A DNA stretch of 64,000 nucleotides from Ancylothrix sp036704045 (GTDB lineage: Bacteria; Cyanobacteriota; Cyanobacteriia; Cyanobacteriales; Oscillatoriaceae). The notes under the pieces were generated by a model. It was not told where the DNA came from. It saw only the letters and a program-made list of their open reading frames with translations, and did no database searches. Below, piece after piece: positions 34,981 to 44,700 of the stretch. The DNA lies in assembly GCA_036704045.1 (NCBI GenBank), contig DATNQM010000019.1:1-64000 (forward strand). The letters are read 5' to 3'. How positions within the stretch are numbered: the first letter of the stretch is position 1; every line of letters begins with the position of its first letter. The position numbers were made by a program, and so were the translations under genes.

Positions 34981-36441
34981 TTACCACCTCAAACCCACGA
35001 GGGGCCAGTATATTTTGCTCATCAGTAAAAACAGCAAACATCCAATTAAATCAAGCCACAGTCCCCAGCGCAAGACTGCTAAAGGTTTGACATAGCCACT
35101 ACCAACAGCAATAGCAATGGCGGGGGTACTAACGGGAAACATAAATCCTAAACCGGCCGGTACAACAACGCCAAGAGTTATAGCGCGGGGATCTATGCCA
35201 TAACTAGCTGCTAAAGACAAAGCCACCGGCATCAAAACTGCCACCGTTGCTGCATTGCTCATAAATTCTGTTAGCAGCAAGGCAATTAAAACCACTGCTA
35301 CAAAAATAATTGTCGGACTTTGGATGCCTAAACTCAAGAGTTGTTTTGTAACAGCTTCAGTGGCGCCGGTGGAGTCTAGGGCACCACTCAAAGCAATGGC
35401 GCTACCATACATAACGATAATTCCCCAGTTGACATCTTCTTCGACTTCTCGCCATTCGGCTATTCCCAAGACAAAGGCTAAGCCAACTCCCAAAAAGGCA
35501 ATGGTGTCTAAACCCCAGGTTTCGCCTTTTGTTAGCCACAGGACAATTACAAATACAATTAAACCAGCTGTTAAGATTTCCCGCCGAGAAATTGGCCCTA
35601 GTTGTTTGTTGCGGACTTCTAAAAACTTTTGTGCTGCTTTGAGAGATACTTTTTCGTCTCCCATCACTAATAAGAGTAAGCCGTAAGCAACTAAACCCAA
35701 GACAATAACGACCGGCATTGACCACAATGTCCATTCTCCAAAGCTGATGGTTTGGCCGGTGGCGTTTTGTAAAATTCCTAATGCTAGGGGCCCTCTTGCG
35801 CCGCCTAGTAAGGTAGCGTTGGAACCAATGACGGCACCCCACGCCATTGCCATAAACGCTGCTAAACCGAATTTGGTGCCGGCTTTTGCACCGGTGGCGC
35901 GGACAACTTCAAGGACGATGGGAAATAACATCGCAGCGACGGCGTGGGCAATAATAAAACAGGACATTAGTGCACCAATGCCTAATATGGCGCCAAGCAG
36001 AGAACTTTGGGTTTTACCAAAGCGTGAGACTACTGCTAATGCTAAACGGCTACTTAGTCCTGACCTCATGATCGGGCTACTGAGGATTAAAACGCCGAGG
36101 ACGAAAAAGACAGCCCAGTTTCCAAAATAAGTATAGGTGCTTTTTTGGGAGATGGCCCCGCTAAAAGGCAGTAAGGCTAAAATTAGGATGCCGGTGACGG
36201 GTAGGGGTAAGCTATTGGTGGCCCATAGAAATACGGCTACTCCAAAAACTGCTAAAGACCTTCTTGCTTCGAGGGTATAGCTGGCCGGTAAGGGTATTAT
36301 CAATACTGACAGGTAGATGGCGAGGGCTACTAAACTCCAAATCCAGCGCCCTTTTGATGAGCTAGAATACTGAGCTAAAGCCCGGAAGCGGTCAATGATA
36401 TTTTTCTTTTCTTGTGTGTCATTCATGCTGTTGTTAAGCAA
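34981..36441 (-). CDS. DASS-family sodium/anion symporter (sulfate or dicarboxylate)
   Basis: The 486-residue inner-membrane protein has about 11-13 helices and the two inverted halves of the divalent anion:sodium symporter (SLC13) family. Characteristic segments are LAVFGVAVFLWATNSLPLPVTG at the start of the first half, AIALSGALDSTGATEA, and the sodium-site region EFMSNAATVAVLMPVALSLA. Asn-Ala-Ala-Thr there matches the family's SNT-type motif. Substrates in the family include sulfate and C4-dicarboxylates. With cysC nearby, sulfate is the better guess. The downstream 155-residue gene follows after a single base. Confidence 0.88.
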   Translation of the reverse strand: MLNNSMNDTQEKKNIIDRFRALAQYSSSSKGRWIWSLVALAIYLSVLIIPLPASYTLEARRSLAVFGVAVFLWATNSLPLPVTGILILALLPFSGAISQKSTYTYFGNWAVFFVLGVLILSSPIMRSGLSSRLALAVVSRFGKTQSSLLGAILGIGALMSCFIIAHAVAAMLFPIVLEVVRATGAKAGTKFGLAAFMAMAWGAVIGSNATLLGGARGPLALGILQNATGQTISFGEWTLWSMPVVIVLGLVAYGLLLLVMGDEKVSLKAAQKFLEVRNKQLGPISRREILTAGLIVFVIVLWLTKGETWGLDTIAFLGVGLAFVLGIAEWREVEEDVNWGIIVMYGSAIALSGALDSTGATEAVTKQLLSLGIQSPTIIFVAVVLIALLLTEFMSNAATVAVLMPVALSLAASYGIDPRAITLGVVVPAGLGFMFPVSTPAIAIAVGSGYVKPLAVLRWGLWLDLIGCLLFLLMSKIYWPLVGLRW

Positions 36442-36980
36442 TTGATTCTCTGATGCTTACTGGCGCTTTAGGGCTAGTAGATATCTGTAATCATCGGTTT
36501 TTTAGATGATTTTTGGGCTGATATTCTATGCACTTTGTAGCCAGTCTTTTCTTTTATACTCTAATTACGAAGGTATGCTACTACTTAATCAAGAATAGGC
36601 AGATTTTCTCGGATTTCAGAGATGTTTTGAAAATCATGGTTGGGTCAGGTAAATAGGTTGTTTATTTATCTGGGAGTTGGTATTATTAAAAACCTGAAAA
36701 GGTTATATTCAAAAAGGTTTTAGAGGGTTTTTGATATATTTTTGAAAGGGTAAATAGACTTAATTAAGTTGAAATTTGCACAAAAACAAGTTTTTTATAA
36801 ACTGTTGTTTCAATTCTTTGAAAACTTTTTAACTTTTATAAAATACTTGAAATTGAAGAGTCTCTTAAAACTTTTTAAAGTAATATTGTTTTATTTTCAA
36901 CGAAAAGCTATCATAGTTGAAGGATTTTGTCAATGTTGATTAGTAATTACTTTTTTCTCGCTTAGGTAATATTAAAAAAT
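36442..36980. other. Divergent intergenic region, no gene recognised
   Basis: About 540 very AT-rich bases between the transporter (minus) and the AMIN-domain gene (plus). Contains many ACTTTTTAAA-type stretches. No open frame of note, no defined promoter. Confidence 0.5.
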
Positions 36981-38159
36981 ATGCTAGTTGCCAAAATGTG
37001 TAAAAAGTTTATTAGTCTGGGCTGGTTAAGGTGGAAATTAGGGCAGTTAACTCCGGTGTTGGCGGGGATGTGCTTGTTGCAGATGCCGGTTTTGGCACAG
37101 CCGGCAGGGAGTGTGGCATCGACTTGGAAATTTGATCCTCTCACAAGTCAGTTTGAAATTAGTGTGCAACAGGGAACGCCTTTAAATTATTACACCCTCA
37201 ATCAACCGGCTCGCGTTGTCTTGGAGGTGGGTAATACTATTTTGGGCGGTAATCCAATTCGGCAAAGTTATTCTACTGGAAGGGTGCGCGGCATTCAAGT
37301 TTCACAAATTCAAGGGGGAAAAATTCGGATTATTTTAGAGTTGACAGATGCAGTTTTAAATCCAAATGAAGTGACAATTCAACAAGAACCGGCTTTAGTA
37401 ACCGGAGGTGGATTTTTGGATCGTTGGGTTGTACGCGGGTTAAGTCCGCAAGTTGTCGAGGAACCAGCAACTGGGGCAACTACACCTGTGGCAACTACAC
37501 CGATGACTACATCGGCTTCTGCAATGACGACTATGCCTTTGGCACAAAATACAATTCCGAGTGTGGCGAGTTTGCCTGTCCGCCCTATGGTGGGAATTGG
37601 GGTGCCAATGCCAGAAGTTTTTACGCCACCGGCACCCTCTACCCCTTCTGTTGTTCAGATGTCACCACCGATGATGTCTTTACCACCAATAATGGAATTA
37701 CCCAAAGAAAATTGGACACCTCCGCAAAGTCCCATTGTTGCGGTACCGCCGCCGGTGGAGATGGTGGGTTTTGAGCCGGTTTTGCCGCCTCCAAGTTTGC
37801 CTAGTTTGCCTATGAACCCTCCTCAGTCTAGGGAGTTGGTTGTGCGAGAGGGCACAGAGTTAAGATTGCGTTACACCGGCAACCGATATGTAAATTTAGA
37901 AAAAGATTTTGAACGGCAGGAGGTTTTGGTGTTGGATGAGGCGCTTCGAGATGAGGCGGGAAATGTTGTGGTATTTGAAGGGACGCCGGTTATCGGCCGG
38001 TTTGAAACAAATAATCGAGGTAGTAAATTTGTGGCCCAGGCTATTACCCTTGGCGGTCGAAATGTACGTCTCGAAGCTGCATCAGGCCGGTTACAAGAGC
38101 TTTTTAGGTTAGAACCGGGGCTGGTGGTGACGGTTCGCTTGAATGAAGATTTACGCTGA
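36981..38159 (+). CDS. AMIN-domain secreted protein
   Basis: The 392-residue protein has a signal peptide (hydrophobic LTPVLAGMCLLQMPVLA, cut near AQP around residue 41). An AMIN domain follows at about 45-155 (ARVVLEVGNTILGG; KIRIILELTDAV), a peptidoglycan- or envelope-targeting module. A long Pro/Thr/Met-rich linker comes next, then a C-terminal beta-rich domain (RELVVREGTELRLRY; FEGTPVIGRFETNN). AMIN domains place amidases and secretins in the envelope. No catalytic domain is visible, so this may be a structural or pilus/secretin-related factor. A later ATG, MCKKF, would shorten the N-terminus by five residues. Confidence 0.85.
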   Translation: MLVAKMCKKFISLGWLRWKLGQLTPVLAGMCLLQMPVLAQPAGSVASTWKFDPLTSQFEISVQQGTPLNYYTLNQPARVVLEVGNTILGGNPIRQSYSTGRVRGIQVSQIQGGKIRIILELTDAVLNPNEVTIQQEPALVTGGGFLDRWVVRGLSPQVVEEPATGATTPVATTPMTTSASAMTTMPLAQNTIPSVASLPVRPMVGIGVPMPEVFTPPAPSTPSVVQMSPPMMSLPPIMELPKENWTPPQSPIVAVPPPVEMVGFEPVLPPPSLPSLPMNPPQSRELVVREGTELRLRYTGNRYVNLEKDFERQEVLVLDEALRDEAGNVVVFEGTPVIGRFETNNRGSKFVAQAITLGGRNVRLEAASGRLQELFRLEPGLVVTVRLNEDLR

Positions 38160-38173
38160 AGTGGTTAGGGCTT

Positions 38174-38224
38174 GGCGTTTGGGGCGAGCACGGGGGCATC
38201 CCTACGGAACCCTACGCAAACGCC
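38174..38224. repeat. GC-rich palindromic intergenic repeat
   Basis: GGCGTTTG (38174-38181) and CAAACGCC (38217-38224) enclose GGGCGAGCACGGGGGCATC and CCCTACGG. This phrase is typical of short dispersed cyanobacterial repeats. It lies between the AMIN gene and psbY, which converge, and could stop transcription from either side. Confidence 0.55.
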
Positions 38225-38253
38225 CCTAGAGGTTTGAAGGAAAGCTAAGGGGT

Positions 38254-38373
38254 TTAGCTTTCTTTGCTTAAAAAGCCTTGAATTTGACGGATAGCTGCCG
38301 GTGCGATGTTAAATAGTGCCCAGCCTGCTGCAACCAAAAGGGGGCCAACAACGATCAGTACACGCCAGTCCAT
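38254..38373 (-). CDS. psbY: Photosystem II protein Y
   Basis: A 39-residue single-helix protein, reading MDWRVLIVVGPLLVAAGWAL, then FNIAPAAIRQIQGFLSKES. This matches PsbY, a small peripheral subunit of photosystem II near cytochrome b559. The start MDWR, the conserved WA and the AAIRQ segment are typical, as is the length. The ribosome site AGAGAGGA sits eight bases before the ATG. The gene stands alone, convergent with the AMIN-domain gene. Confidence 0.93.
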   Translation of the reverse strand: MDWRVLIVVGPLLVAAGWALFNIAPAAIRQIQGFLSKES

Positions 38374-38563
38374 TTTTTTTCCTCTCTTAATAGATTTTCA
38401 TAGAGTTCTCAGTTTTTATATTGTGCGGCCAAAGGGGTTATTCAGTCTAGTCTGATTGAGAAGAATTAGCAGAAAGGGGTTTGTTGATTTTGGAGTTGCT
38501 AGGCTGTGCTTAAAATTTGGGAAGATTTGCGAAGAAAGGATTTTTTGGCTTGGTTTTGAATGA

Positions 38564-39109
38564 TTACTTAAATCCTAGGTTGTTGCCTTTGCCGGCATGA
38601 ACAAGGGCTAATTGTTCGTAGTGGCGGGCGTGTTCGATTAGTTCTGCTGCTTCTTCGGGGCTGATGTCGCGGATTTTTTTGGCGGGGATACCAATGACGA
38701 GGCTGTGGGGGGGGACGTCTTTGGTGACGGTGGCACCTGCGCCGACGATGCTGCCGGTGCCAATACGCACGCCGTTTAGTACAATTGCTCCGATGCCAAT
38801 TAGGCAGCCGCGTTCGATGTGGGCACTGTGAATGACGGCGCGATGCCCTATGGTGATGTATTCTTCTAGGATGGTGGGTTGGCCTGGATCGCCGTGTAGG
38901 ATGGCTCCATCTTGAATGTTTGTGTGTTCGCCTATGTGGATGCGTTCGACATCGCCTCTTAGGATGGCGTTGTACCAAATACTGGCACCGGCACTGATTG
39001 TAACTTCGCCGATGATGGTACTGTTGGGGGCGACAAAGGCGGCTAGGGATAGGTCAACGGCTGGCCAAAATGAGGGGATGGGAGAATTAGGGGAATTTTC
39101 GTTTAACAT
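38564..39109 (-). CDS. Gamma-carbonic-anhydrase-like hexapeptide-repeat protein
   Basis: The 181-residue protein is a left-handed beta-helix of hexapeptide repeats (ASIWYNAILRGD, HTNIQDGAILHGD, YITIGHRAVIHSA). The histidines seen in gamma-carbonic anhydrases are present as zinc ligands in HGD, IGHRAVIHS and following. The C-terminal helix (SPEEAAELIEHARHYEQLA) packs on the trimer. Stand-alone members of this group vary in activity. Cyanobacterial CcmM uses the same fold, but its RuBisCO-small-subunit-like repeats are missing here. It could be an active carbonic anhydrase or an inactive relative. Confidence 0.88.
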   Translation of the reverse strand: MLNENSPNSPIPSFWPAVDLSLAAFVAPNSTIIGEVTISAGASIWYNAILRGDVERIHIGEHTNIQDGAILHGDPGQPTILEEYITIGHRAVIHSAHIERGCLIGIGAIVLNGVRIGTGSIVGAGATVTKDVPPHSLVIGIPAKKIRDISPEEAAELIEHARHYEQLALVHAGKGNNLGFK

Positions 39110-39230
39110 TGAGGCCGATTTCTGACAAAAGGTGGATAAACTTTTAGCTTAAGCTACAATGCCTCTCGTTATAATGAATTCAACTGTTGTAGTAAAAAGA
39201 TTTTCTATAAAATTAGTTGCTATCTACTCA

Positions 39231-39740
39231 ATGATTAATCCAAGTTTGCAATATCCTATTTTTGGCTCGGAAATTCAATGTCCGCACTGTCGGCAAATGA
39301 TTCCGGCTCTGACTTTGACTGATACTTATCTATGTCAGCGTCATGGTGCTTTTGAGGCTAATCCGAACACGGAGGAGTTAATTCATCTTCAATCAGGGCG
39401 TCATTGGCGCCGGTGGAATAATGAATGGTATCGTCAACACACTCACCCGGATGGTATTCGGTTTGAAATTCACGAGGCTTTAGACCGGCTTTATACGCAA
39501 GGTTATAGGGCGACTAGGGTGATTATTGCGGCTCGTTATAAGGATTTAATTAGTTCTTATTTGGAGCGTAGTACGCCTTGGCGGGGTCAGCAAGATAGTC
39601 CAAAACCTAAACTCTATGGATTGCCGGTGGAGTTTAGTTCTGAGCCTACGGAGGAACCTTGTTGGGATGTAATTAATTTTGAGTTAGAAAAGGAGCCTGG
39701 GGTTCCAATTCGTTATCCTTATTTTCGATTGTTTGAATGA
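39231..39740 (+). CDS. TIGR02652 family protein (cyanobacterial, unknown function)
   Basis: Starting at ATG 39231 the product is 169 residues (MINPSLQYPIFGSEIQCPHC...). An upstream ATG at 39159 would add 24 residues of different composition and is unlikely. A zinc-ribbon-like start (CPHCRQMIPAL, then a cysteine and histidine in LCQRHGAF) is followed by SGRHWRRWNNEWYRQHTHPD, YTQGYRATRVIIAARYKDLI and a C-terminal GVPIRYPYFRLFE. These mark the cyanobacteria-restricted TIGR02652 family. Function unknown; the cysteine/histidine set suggests zinc binding. Confidence 0.85.
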   Translation: MINPSLQYPIFGSEIQCPHCRQMIPALTLTDTYLCQRHGAFEANPNTEELIHLQSGRHWRRWNNEWYRQHTHPDGIRFEIHEALDRLYTQGYRATRVIIAARYKDLISSYLERSTPWRGQQDSPKPKLYGLPVEFSSEPTEEPCWDVINFELEKEPGVPIRYPYFRLFE

Positions 39741-39759
39741 TGTTTTGTGGGGTTTGGTG

Positions 39760-39796
39760 ATTAGTCTTTGGTTGTTGGAAATAACTAAGGACTAAT
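39760..39796. repeat. Palindromic intergenic repeat
   Basis: ATTAGTCTTTGGTT and AACTAAGGACTAAT pair over 12 of 14 positions, the other two being G-T, around a nine-base loop. Phrases such as ATTAGTCCTTAGT are common dispersed palindromes in cyanobacterial spacers. It lies between the TIGR02652 gene and the VOC gene. Confidence 0.6.
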
Positions 39797-39837
39797 GACT
39801 AATAAGGTAGGAAAAAAGTTGACAAATAGTTATTTTT

Positions 39838-40272
39838 ATGCACCACGTTTCTATACGAACTGCTAATATATATCGGGCAATGGCTTTTTATGAGTTGTTG
39901 GGTTTTAGGGTTTGTGAAAGGTTTACGGCGGGTATTACTTTGGCTTGTTGGATGGAGGGTTTGGGGGGAAGAATTGAGTTGTTACAAATTCCTGAACCTA
40001 AGCCGGCTGCGGATGCTTTTTTTGATGAGCATTATACGGGTTATTATCATTTGTCTTTTGATCTTACTGAGAGTGCGTCGGATTTGCCGATTTGGTTGGA
40101 AGGTTTACGGGGAAAGTTTGATGAGGCTGTGGGGGAAGGGGGAGAGTTTGTGCAGCCTTTAAAGGTTTTGTTGGAACCCACTCAGCAAATGATTGGGGAG
40201 GGGGTTTATGAGGTGGCTTTTATTGCGGATGCTGATAATTTGCCTTTGGAGTTTATTCGCCGGTTGAAATGA
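39838..40272 (+). CDS. VOC (glyoxalase/dioxygenase) superfamily protein
   Basis: The 144-residue protein shows the paired beta-alpha-beta modules of the vicinal-oxygen-chelate fold. The first module opens MHHVSIRTANIYRAMAFYELLGF with a histidine in metal-ligand position. A second half follows with YYHLSFDLTES, and the closing strand carries YEVAFIADADNLPLEFI, with a glutamate that could be a ligand. Members include glyoxalase I and several dioxygenases. The reaction here cannot be told. It may form a unit with the cupredoxin gene 55 bases downstream. Confidence 0.85.
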   Translation: MHHVSIRTANIYRAMAFYELLGFRVCERFTAGITLACWMEGLGGRIELLQIPEPKPAADAFFDEHYTGYYHLSFDLTESASDLPIWLEGLRGKFDEAVGEGGEFVQPLKVLLEPTQQMIGEGVYEVAFIADADNLPLEFIRRLK

Positions 40273-40327
40273 TGGGTTTATGGTTTAATGAGGGAAGATT
40301 TAATAAGAGAAGAAAGGAGTTTTTGGA

Positions 40328-40792
40328 ATGATTAAGAGTTGGTTGCGCTGGGGTTTGTTTGTGGTATTGGGGATGTTTTTGTGGTTGAGTTTTGTGGGGG
40401 GAGTTTTGGCTTTGCCGGTGGGGGATTTGTTAAAGCAGCCGGTGACGGAAGTTCGGGTTAGTTTGGGGAATGCTGAGAATGATTTAAAGTTTATTCCAAA
40501 TAATTTTGAGTTTGTGGTGGGGAAGCGCTATAAGTTGGTTTTAGATAATCCGAGTTTGCAGAAACATTATTTTACTTCTAAGGATTTTGCTGATGCAAGT
40601 TGGACGCAAAAAGTGGAGGCGGGAAAGGTAGAAATTAAGGGGAATATTCATGAGTTGGAGTTGAAACCGGGGGCGATGGCTGAGTGGTTTTTTGTGCCGG
40701 TGAAACCGGGGAGTTATTTGTTACGTTGTCCTATTGCCGGTCATACGGAGGCGGGAATGACGGGGATGATTAAGGTTGTGGTGGATGCCTAA
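40328..40792 (+). CDS. Cupredoxin-like secreted or thylakoid-lumen protein
   Basis: The 154-residue product has a signal peptide (SWLRWGLFVVLGMFLWLSFVGG, cleavage near VLALP around residue 29). A cupredoxin beta-sandwich follows. Copper-ligand candidates are the histidine in QKHYFTS and Cys, His and Met of LRCPIAGHTEAGMTGMI, the normal type 1 order. It is longer than plastocyanin and lacks the plastocyanin signature, so it is a distinct blue-copper-like protein of unknown partner. It may act in electron transfer or copper storage in the periplasm or lumen. Confidence 0.87.
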   Translation: MIKSWLRWGLFVVLGMFLWLSFVGGVLALPVGDLLKQPVTEVRVSLGNAENDLKFIPNNFEFVVGKRYKLVLDNPSLQKHYFTSKDFADASWTQKVEAGKVEIKGNIHELELKPGAMAEWFFVPVKPGSYLLRCPIAGHTEAGMTGMIKVVVDA

Positions 40793-40802
40793 AACCGGCT
40801 TT

Positions 40803-41624
40803 TTAAGCATCATTTGCCATTGCTGATAGTATGGCTTCCTGACTTACGGTTTGATAGATTGAGTTGAGATGTTGAGTTAACGCTTGGGAAGCATCTTTTG
40901 TAGATTTTTCTGAGGGCAAAGGAATTGAACCAAGGAGGTCTAAAATTGTCCCACTATTGGGAGGGGGAACAATGACAACGAGGGCCGATTCTAAGCTTTC
41001 TTGGTATTCCCAAAAATGCTTTATTTCTGCCTCAGAAATAGCGTCTGATGTTGTTGATTTAGGCGGAACTTCTAAAAAGTCATTTTCGCCATTTATTCCG
41101 CGTTTTTGGCGCAATGTTTCGAGGACTTGTGCTTTGGTACGTCCCCGCAATTGAAATAAAACAAAGGGATCTTCGCTAAAGCGTTCTCCAAGTAAATAAT
41201 ATACTGCACTAATATGTTTACAGGGATTAGCTTTATCGGGACAACTACACCGGCTGCGGACTTCATCTAAACGAAAGGGAAATAATCTCACACCACTGGC
41301 TGCAAAAACATCTTCAATATTGTGTGGCATTTCTCCTGTTAAAAGTTTGGCAGAAAAAATTGCTCTTTCTGCCATCATTTCAATAATAAATTCCCATTGT
41401 TCATCACTAAAAGTATCTAACCCTATTGAAACTTTATAGGGTTGAGGATCGGTACCTTGAACAGTTGCTAAAACTTCTTCATTTTCAAATTCAATACTAA
41501 GGACATTTCCTTCTCTGGCATATTTCCAACCTCTTTCTAAACGCTTTTTAAAGCGATAAGAATTGAGTAAATCTAACCATTGTTGTGTCCACCATTGCCC
41601 ATCAGCTTCTTGATTATAAATCAT
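40803..41624 (-). CDS. SWIM zinc-finger protein, partner of the SNF2 helicase
   Basis: The 273-residue protein carries a SWIM zinc finger (CSCPDKANPCKHISAVYYLLG, pattern CxCx5-6CxH) near residues 140-160. Around it are a conserved N-terminal region (WWTQQWLDLLNSYRF) and FSAKLLTGEMPHNIEDVFAA. Genes of this build commonly sit beside a SNF2-family helicase, as here: the helicase gene lies 116 bases upstream on the same strand. They may act together in DNA or chromatin processing. The finding is positional, with no direct evidence of activity. Confidence 0.88.
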   Translation of the reverse strand: MIYNQEADGQWWTQQWLDLLNSYRFKKRLERGWKYAREGNVLSIEFENEEVLATVQGTDPQPYKVSIGLDTFSDEQWEFIIEMMAERAIFSAKLLTGEMPHNIEDVFAASGVRLFPFRLDEVRSRCSCPDKANPCKHISAVYYLLGERFSEDPFVLFQLRGRTKAQVLETLRQKRGINGENDFLEVPPKSTTSDAISEAEIKHFWEYQESLESALVVIVPPPNSGTILDLLGSIPLPSEKSTKDASQALTQHLNSIYQTVSQEAILSAMANDA

Positions 41625-41640
41625 ACAAAAACCCCCAGTA

Positions 41641-41680
41641 CCCTCCGTGTCCTCTGTGAAACCTCTGTGTTCTCTGTGTG
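41641..41680. repeat. CTCTGTG-type short tandem repeat
   Basis: Four related units, CCTCCGTGT, CCTCTGTGAAA, CCTCTGTGTT and CTCTGTGTG, lie side by side between the SNF2 and SWIM genes. Such CTCYGTG heptads are dispersed in many bacterial and cyanobacterial genomes. Confidence 0.6.
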
Positions 41681-41740
41681 AAAAAAAAACCTAATATCTC
41701 ATCCAAAAACCCAGAAACATTACTACCAGACAAAACTCAC

Positions 41741-44700
41741 CTAAACATCAATAATAGCATTACGGTCAAGTAATAACAGATTTCTTAATTGATCAGTATC
41801 AAGTTCTGTTAACCAATTTTCACCGTCTCCAATAACTTGTTCAGCGAGGGCTTTTTTGCTTTCTATCATATCGTGAATTTTTTCTTCGAGGGTGCCGGTG
41901 CAAACAAATTTATGAACTTGTACATTGCGAGTTTGTCCAATGCGAAATACGCGGTCGGTTGCTTGATTTTCAACCGCTGGGTTCCACCATCTATCAAAAT
42001 GGAAAACATGATTTGCCCGTGTTAAATTGAGGCCAGTTCCGCCTGCTTTTAAGGATAAAATCATTATAGGCGGGCCTTGCGGGTCTTGTTGAAAACGATC
42101 TACCATTTCCTCGCGTTTTTGTTTGCTGGTACTACCGTATAAAAACAATATTTCGCGCCCTAATTTTTGTTCTAAATAAGGTTGTAATAATTTTCCCCAT
42201 TCCGCAAATTGGGTAAAAATTAAGGCGCGTTCTTTTTCTGCTAAAACTTCTTCTAACATTTCTTGTAAACGCAGAAGTTTACCTGATTGTTGGGGGTTGA
42301 GGGTGCCGGTTTTGCTAAACAAAATAGGGTGATTGCAAATTTGTTTTAGCTTTACTAACAACGCTAAAATCATGCCCCGGCGTTTTATTCCTTCGGAGGA
42401 TTCTATTTCGATTAAAGATTGTTCAACGCTGTTTTGATAAAGCGATGCTTGTTCTTCAGAAAGCCCGCAAAATATGTTGTTTTCTTGTTTTTCTGGTAAG
42501 TCTTGAATTATATCACGGTCAGTTTTTAAACGCCGCAAAAGAAACGGTTGAACCAGAGAACGTAAAGTTTGCAAAGATGCGCTATCTCCGTATTTTTCAA
42601 TGGGAATAGCAAAGCGGCGTTGAAAGAAGTTTTTAGCGCCTAAATATCCGGGGTTAAGAAATTCCATAATTGCCCATAATTCCGAGAGGCGATTTTCGAC
42701 AGGGGTGCCGGTTAAAGCAATACGAAAATCACTTTCTATTTCGCGTACTGCTTGAGATTGTTTTGAGTCAGCATTTTTGATATTTTGGGCTTCATCTAAT
42801 ACAATTCCTTGCCATTTTACACTCTGCAAATCTTTTAAATCTCGCTGAACAAGGGGATAACTGGTCAAGATTATATTTTTGCCTTTTATTGCTTTGGCAA
42901 AGGCGTTTCCTTTGGGCCGGTTATTACCATGATATTGCATGACTTTTAAGGTGGGGCCAAATTTCCTAATCTCCCTTTCCCAGTTACCTAAAACAGAGGT
43001 TGGGCAAATTAATAAAATTGGTTTTTCTAAATCATCATTTTGTTGGAGATTAAGGAAAAAAGCAATGGTTTGAATGGTGTTGTGGCAAAGGATATTATTT
43101 GCTACAAAATTATGATGTTTGTTTACTTCCAAATCATAAACCCACCCTTCATATTCAATATTCTCAATTGATTCGATTTGGCAATAAAACACCTCTAAAT
43201 CAAGCAGGCGTTGCAAATTTTGTTGAATCAAAGTCAAAAATTCTGTATCTAAATTCGCATAAGCTTCTAAGGTTTGAGTTGTCCATTTAGAAACTTTTTG
43301 TAAGCGATATTTTTGTTCTGAAACGCCGGCTAAAACACGATTGATTTCTGCAATTACTCTTTCTAAACTACTGCGAGAAAATTGTTGAGTTCCATTGATA
43401 TAAACTGTGTTGTGCATTCCAAAATGACGCACCGGCAACCGTGTCATCTTAACTGCCTCCGCCACAATATCAGAAGCCGGTATTCCTTCAACATTTGTAT
43501 TGCATATTTTTTGGCAAATTTGCTCTAATTTACGCTGTTTTTCTGGATAGCTAAATCCAATTTCCTCGGAATACCGGCGCGCAGAATTTCCTCCCAATGT
43601 ACCAATATAATAAGGACGAAAAATACCTGAGCCATTAGTAGCACGTTTTTGTTTAGTTGTCACCCTTAACCAAATTCCAAACCGTCGTAAAAGTGTCGAA
43701 AGTTGCTGAATAATTTGCGGTGAAGCAGTGCTTATTTCCACCGAACTCATGTTAGTGAGAACTGAACTTTCCGCATCAAAATAGTGGCGCAAAAACAGCC
43801 GCACACTATCATTATCTGCCTGCATAATAAACGGCGGAAAAACCTTCTCCCGTGAACGTTTACCCCATTGATAACCTTTCGCTTCCAAAAAACGTCGATA
43901 TTCCTGAGAATTAACACGCAAAACCGGCACTTTTCCAGGGAACTCTTGAATACTCGGACAATTGATTTTCAACCCATAGCGAATACCGATACGATGCAAT
44001 ATCTGGCGTAATTCCTCTAAGCAGAATTTATCATTTTGAGTAATCGTTAAAGTTCCAAATTGGCTATTTTCATATCCCTCCGAAATTTGCCATGCCAAAA
44101 ACTGAACTAAATCAGGATCTTCTGCTTTTCCATTCCAGCACAATTTTGCCGGCACACAAATATAATTCCCCACCTTAAAATCATTTGTCCAACCATCTCG
44201 CGTCAGCAACTTATGCCGGCGAGTCATTGTAATACTACTGCCATCTTTAAGCGTTACTTTCCGCAACGTTTCTCGTACTTGTTGCCGGTATAAACGCCCT
44301 ACAGAAGCTTGGACAATTTTGCCTGTATTTTCATCTATCGAATTAACCCATAATTCCTGAGTTGTTTTTGCCCAAAAACCCTCCCCATCAAACTCAGTTT
44401 TTCCTGCATAATTTTCCCAAATTTCTTGAGCTTTTTCAAGTTTGCCATTCACAAAAACATTGCTATCTCCCGTCGTGCATTTTCCTAACCCCATATCGTC
44501 CGCTAAACACGCACCTAAACCCCACTTTTCTAAAAATGCTAACCACCCCGCCCCACGCGCCTGATAATCTCTTAATTTTCCTTTAAAATTATCCGGCGTT
44601 TCTATTGCTTCTACTCCGCGATTTGTTGTTAAATTAGCAAACAAATCTTGCAAAGCCCCCGCCGCTTCAAAATTCACCACCGGCAACTTTTCAATTGTCT

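Noticed and set aside
38568..38978. 136-codon Arg/His-rich minus-strand frame
   Set aside because: A frame-shifted shadow of the hexapeptide-repeat protein; its composition is unnatural.
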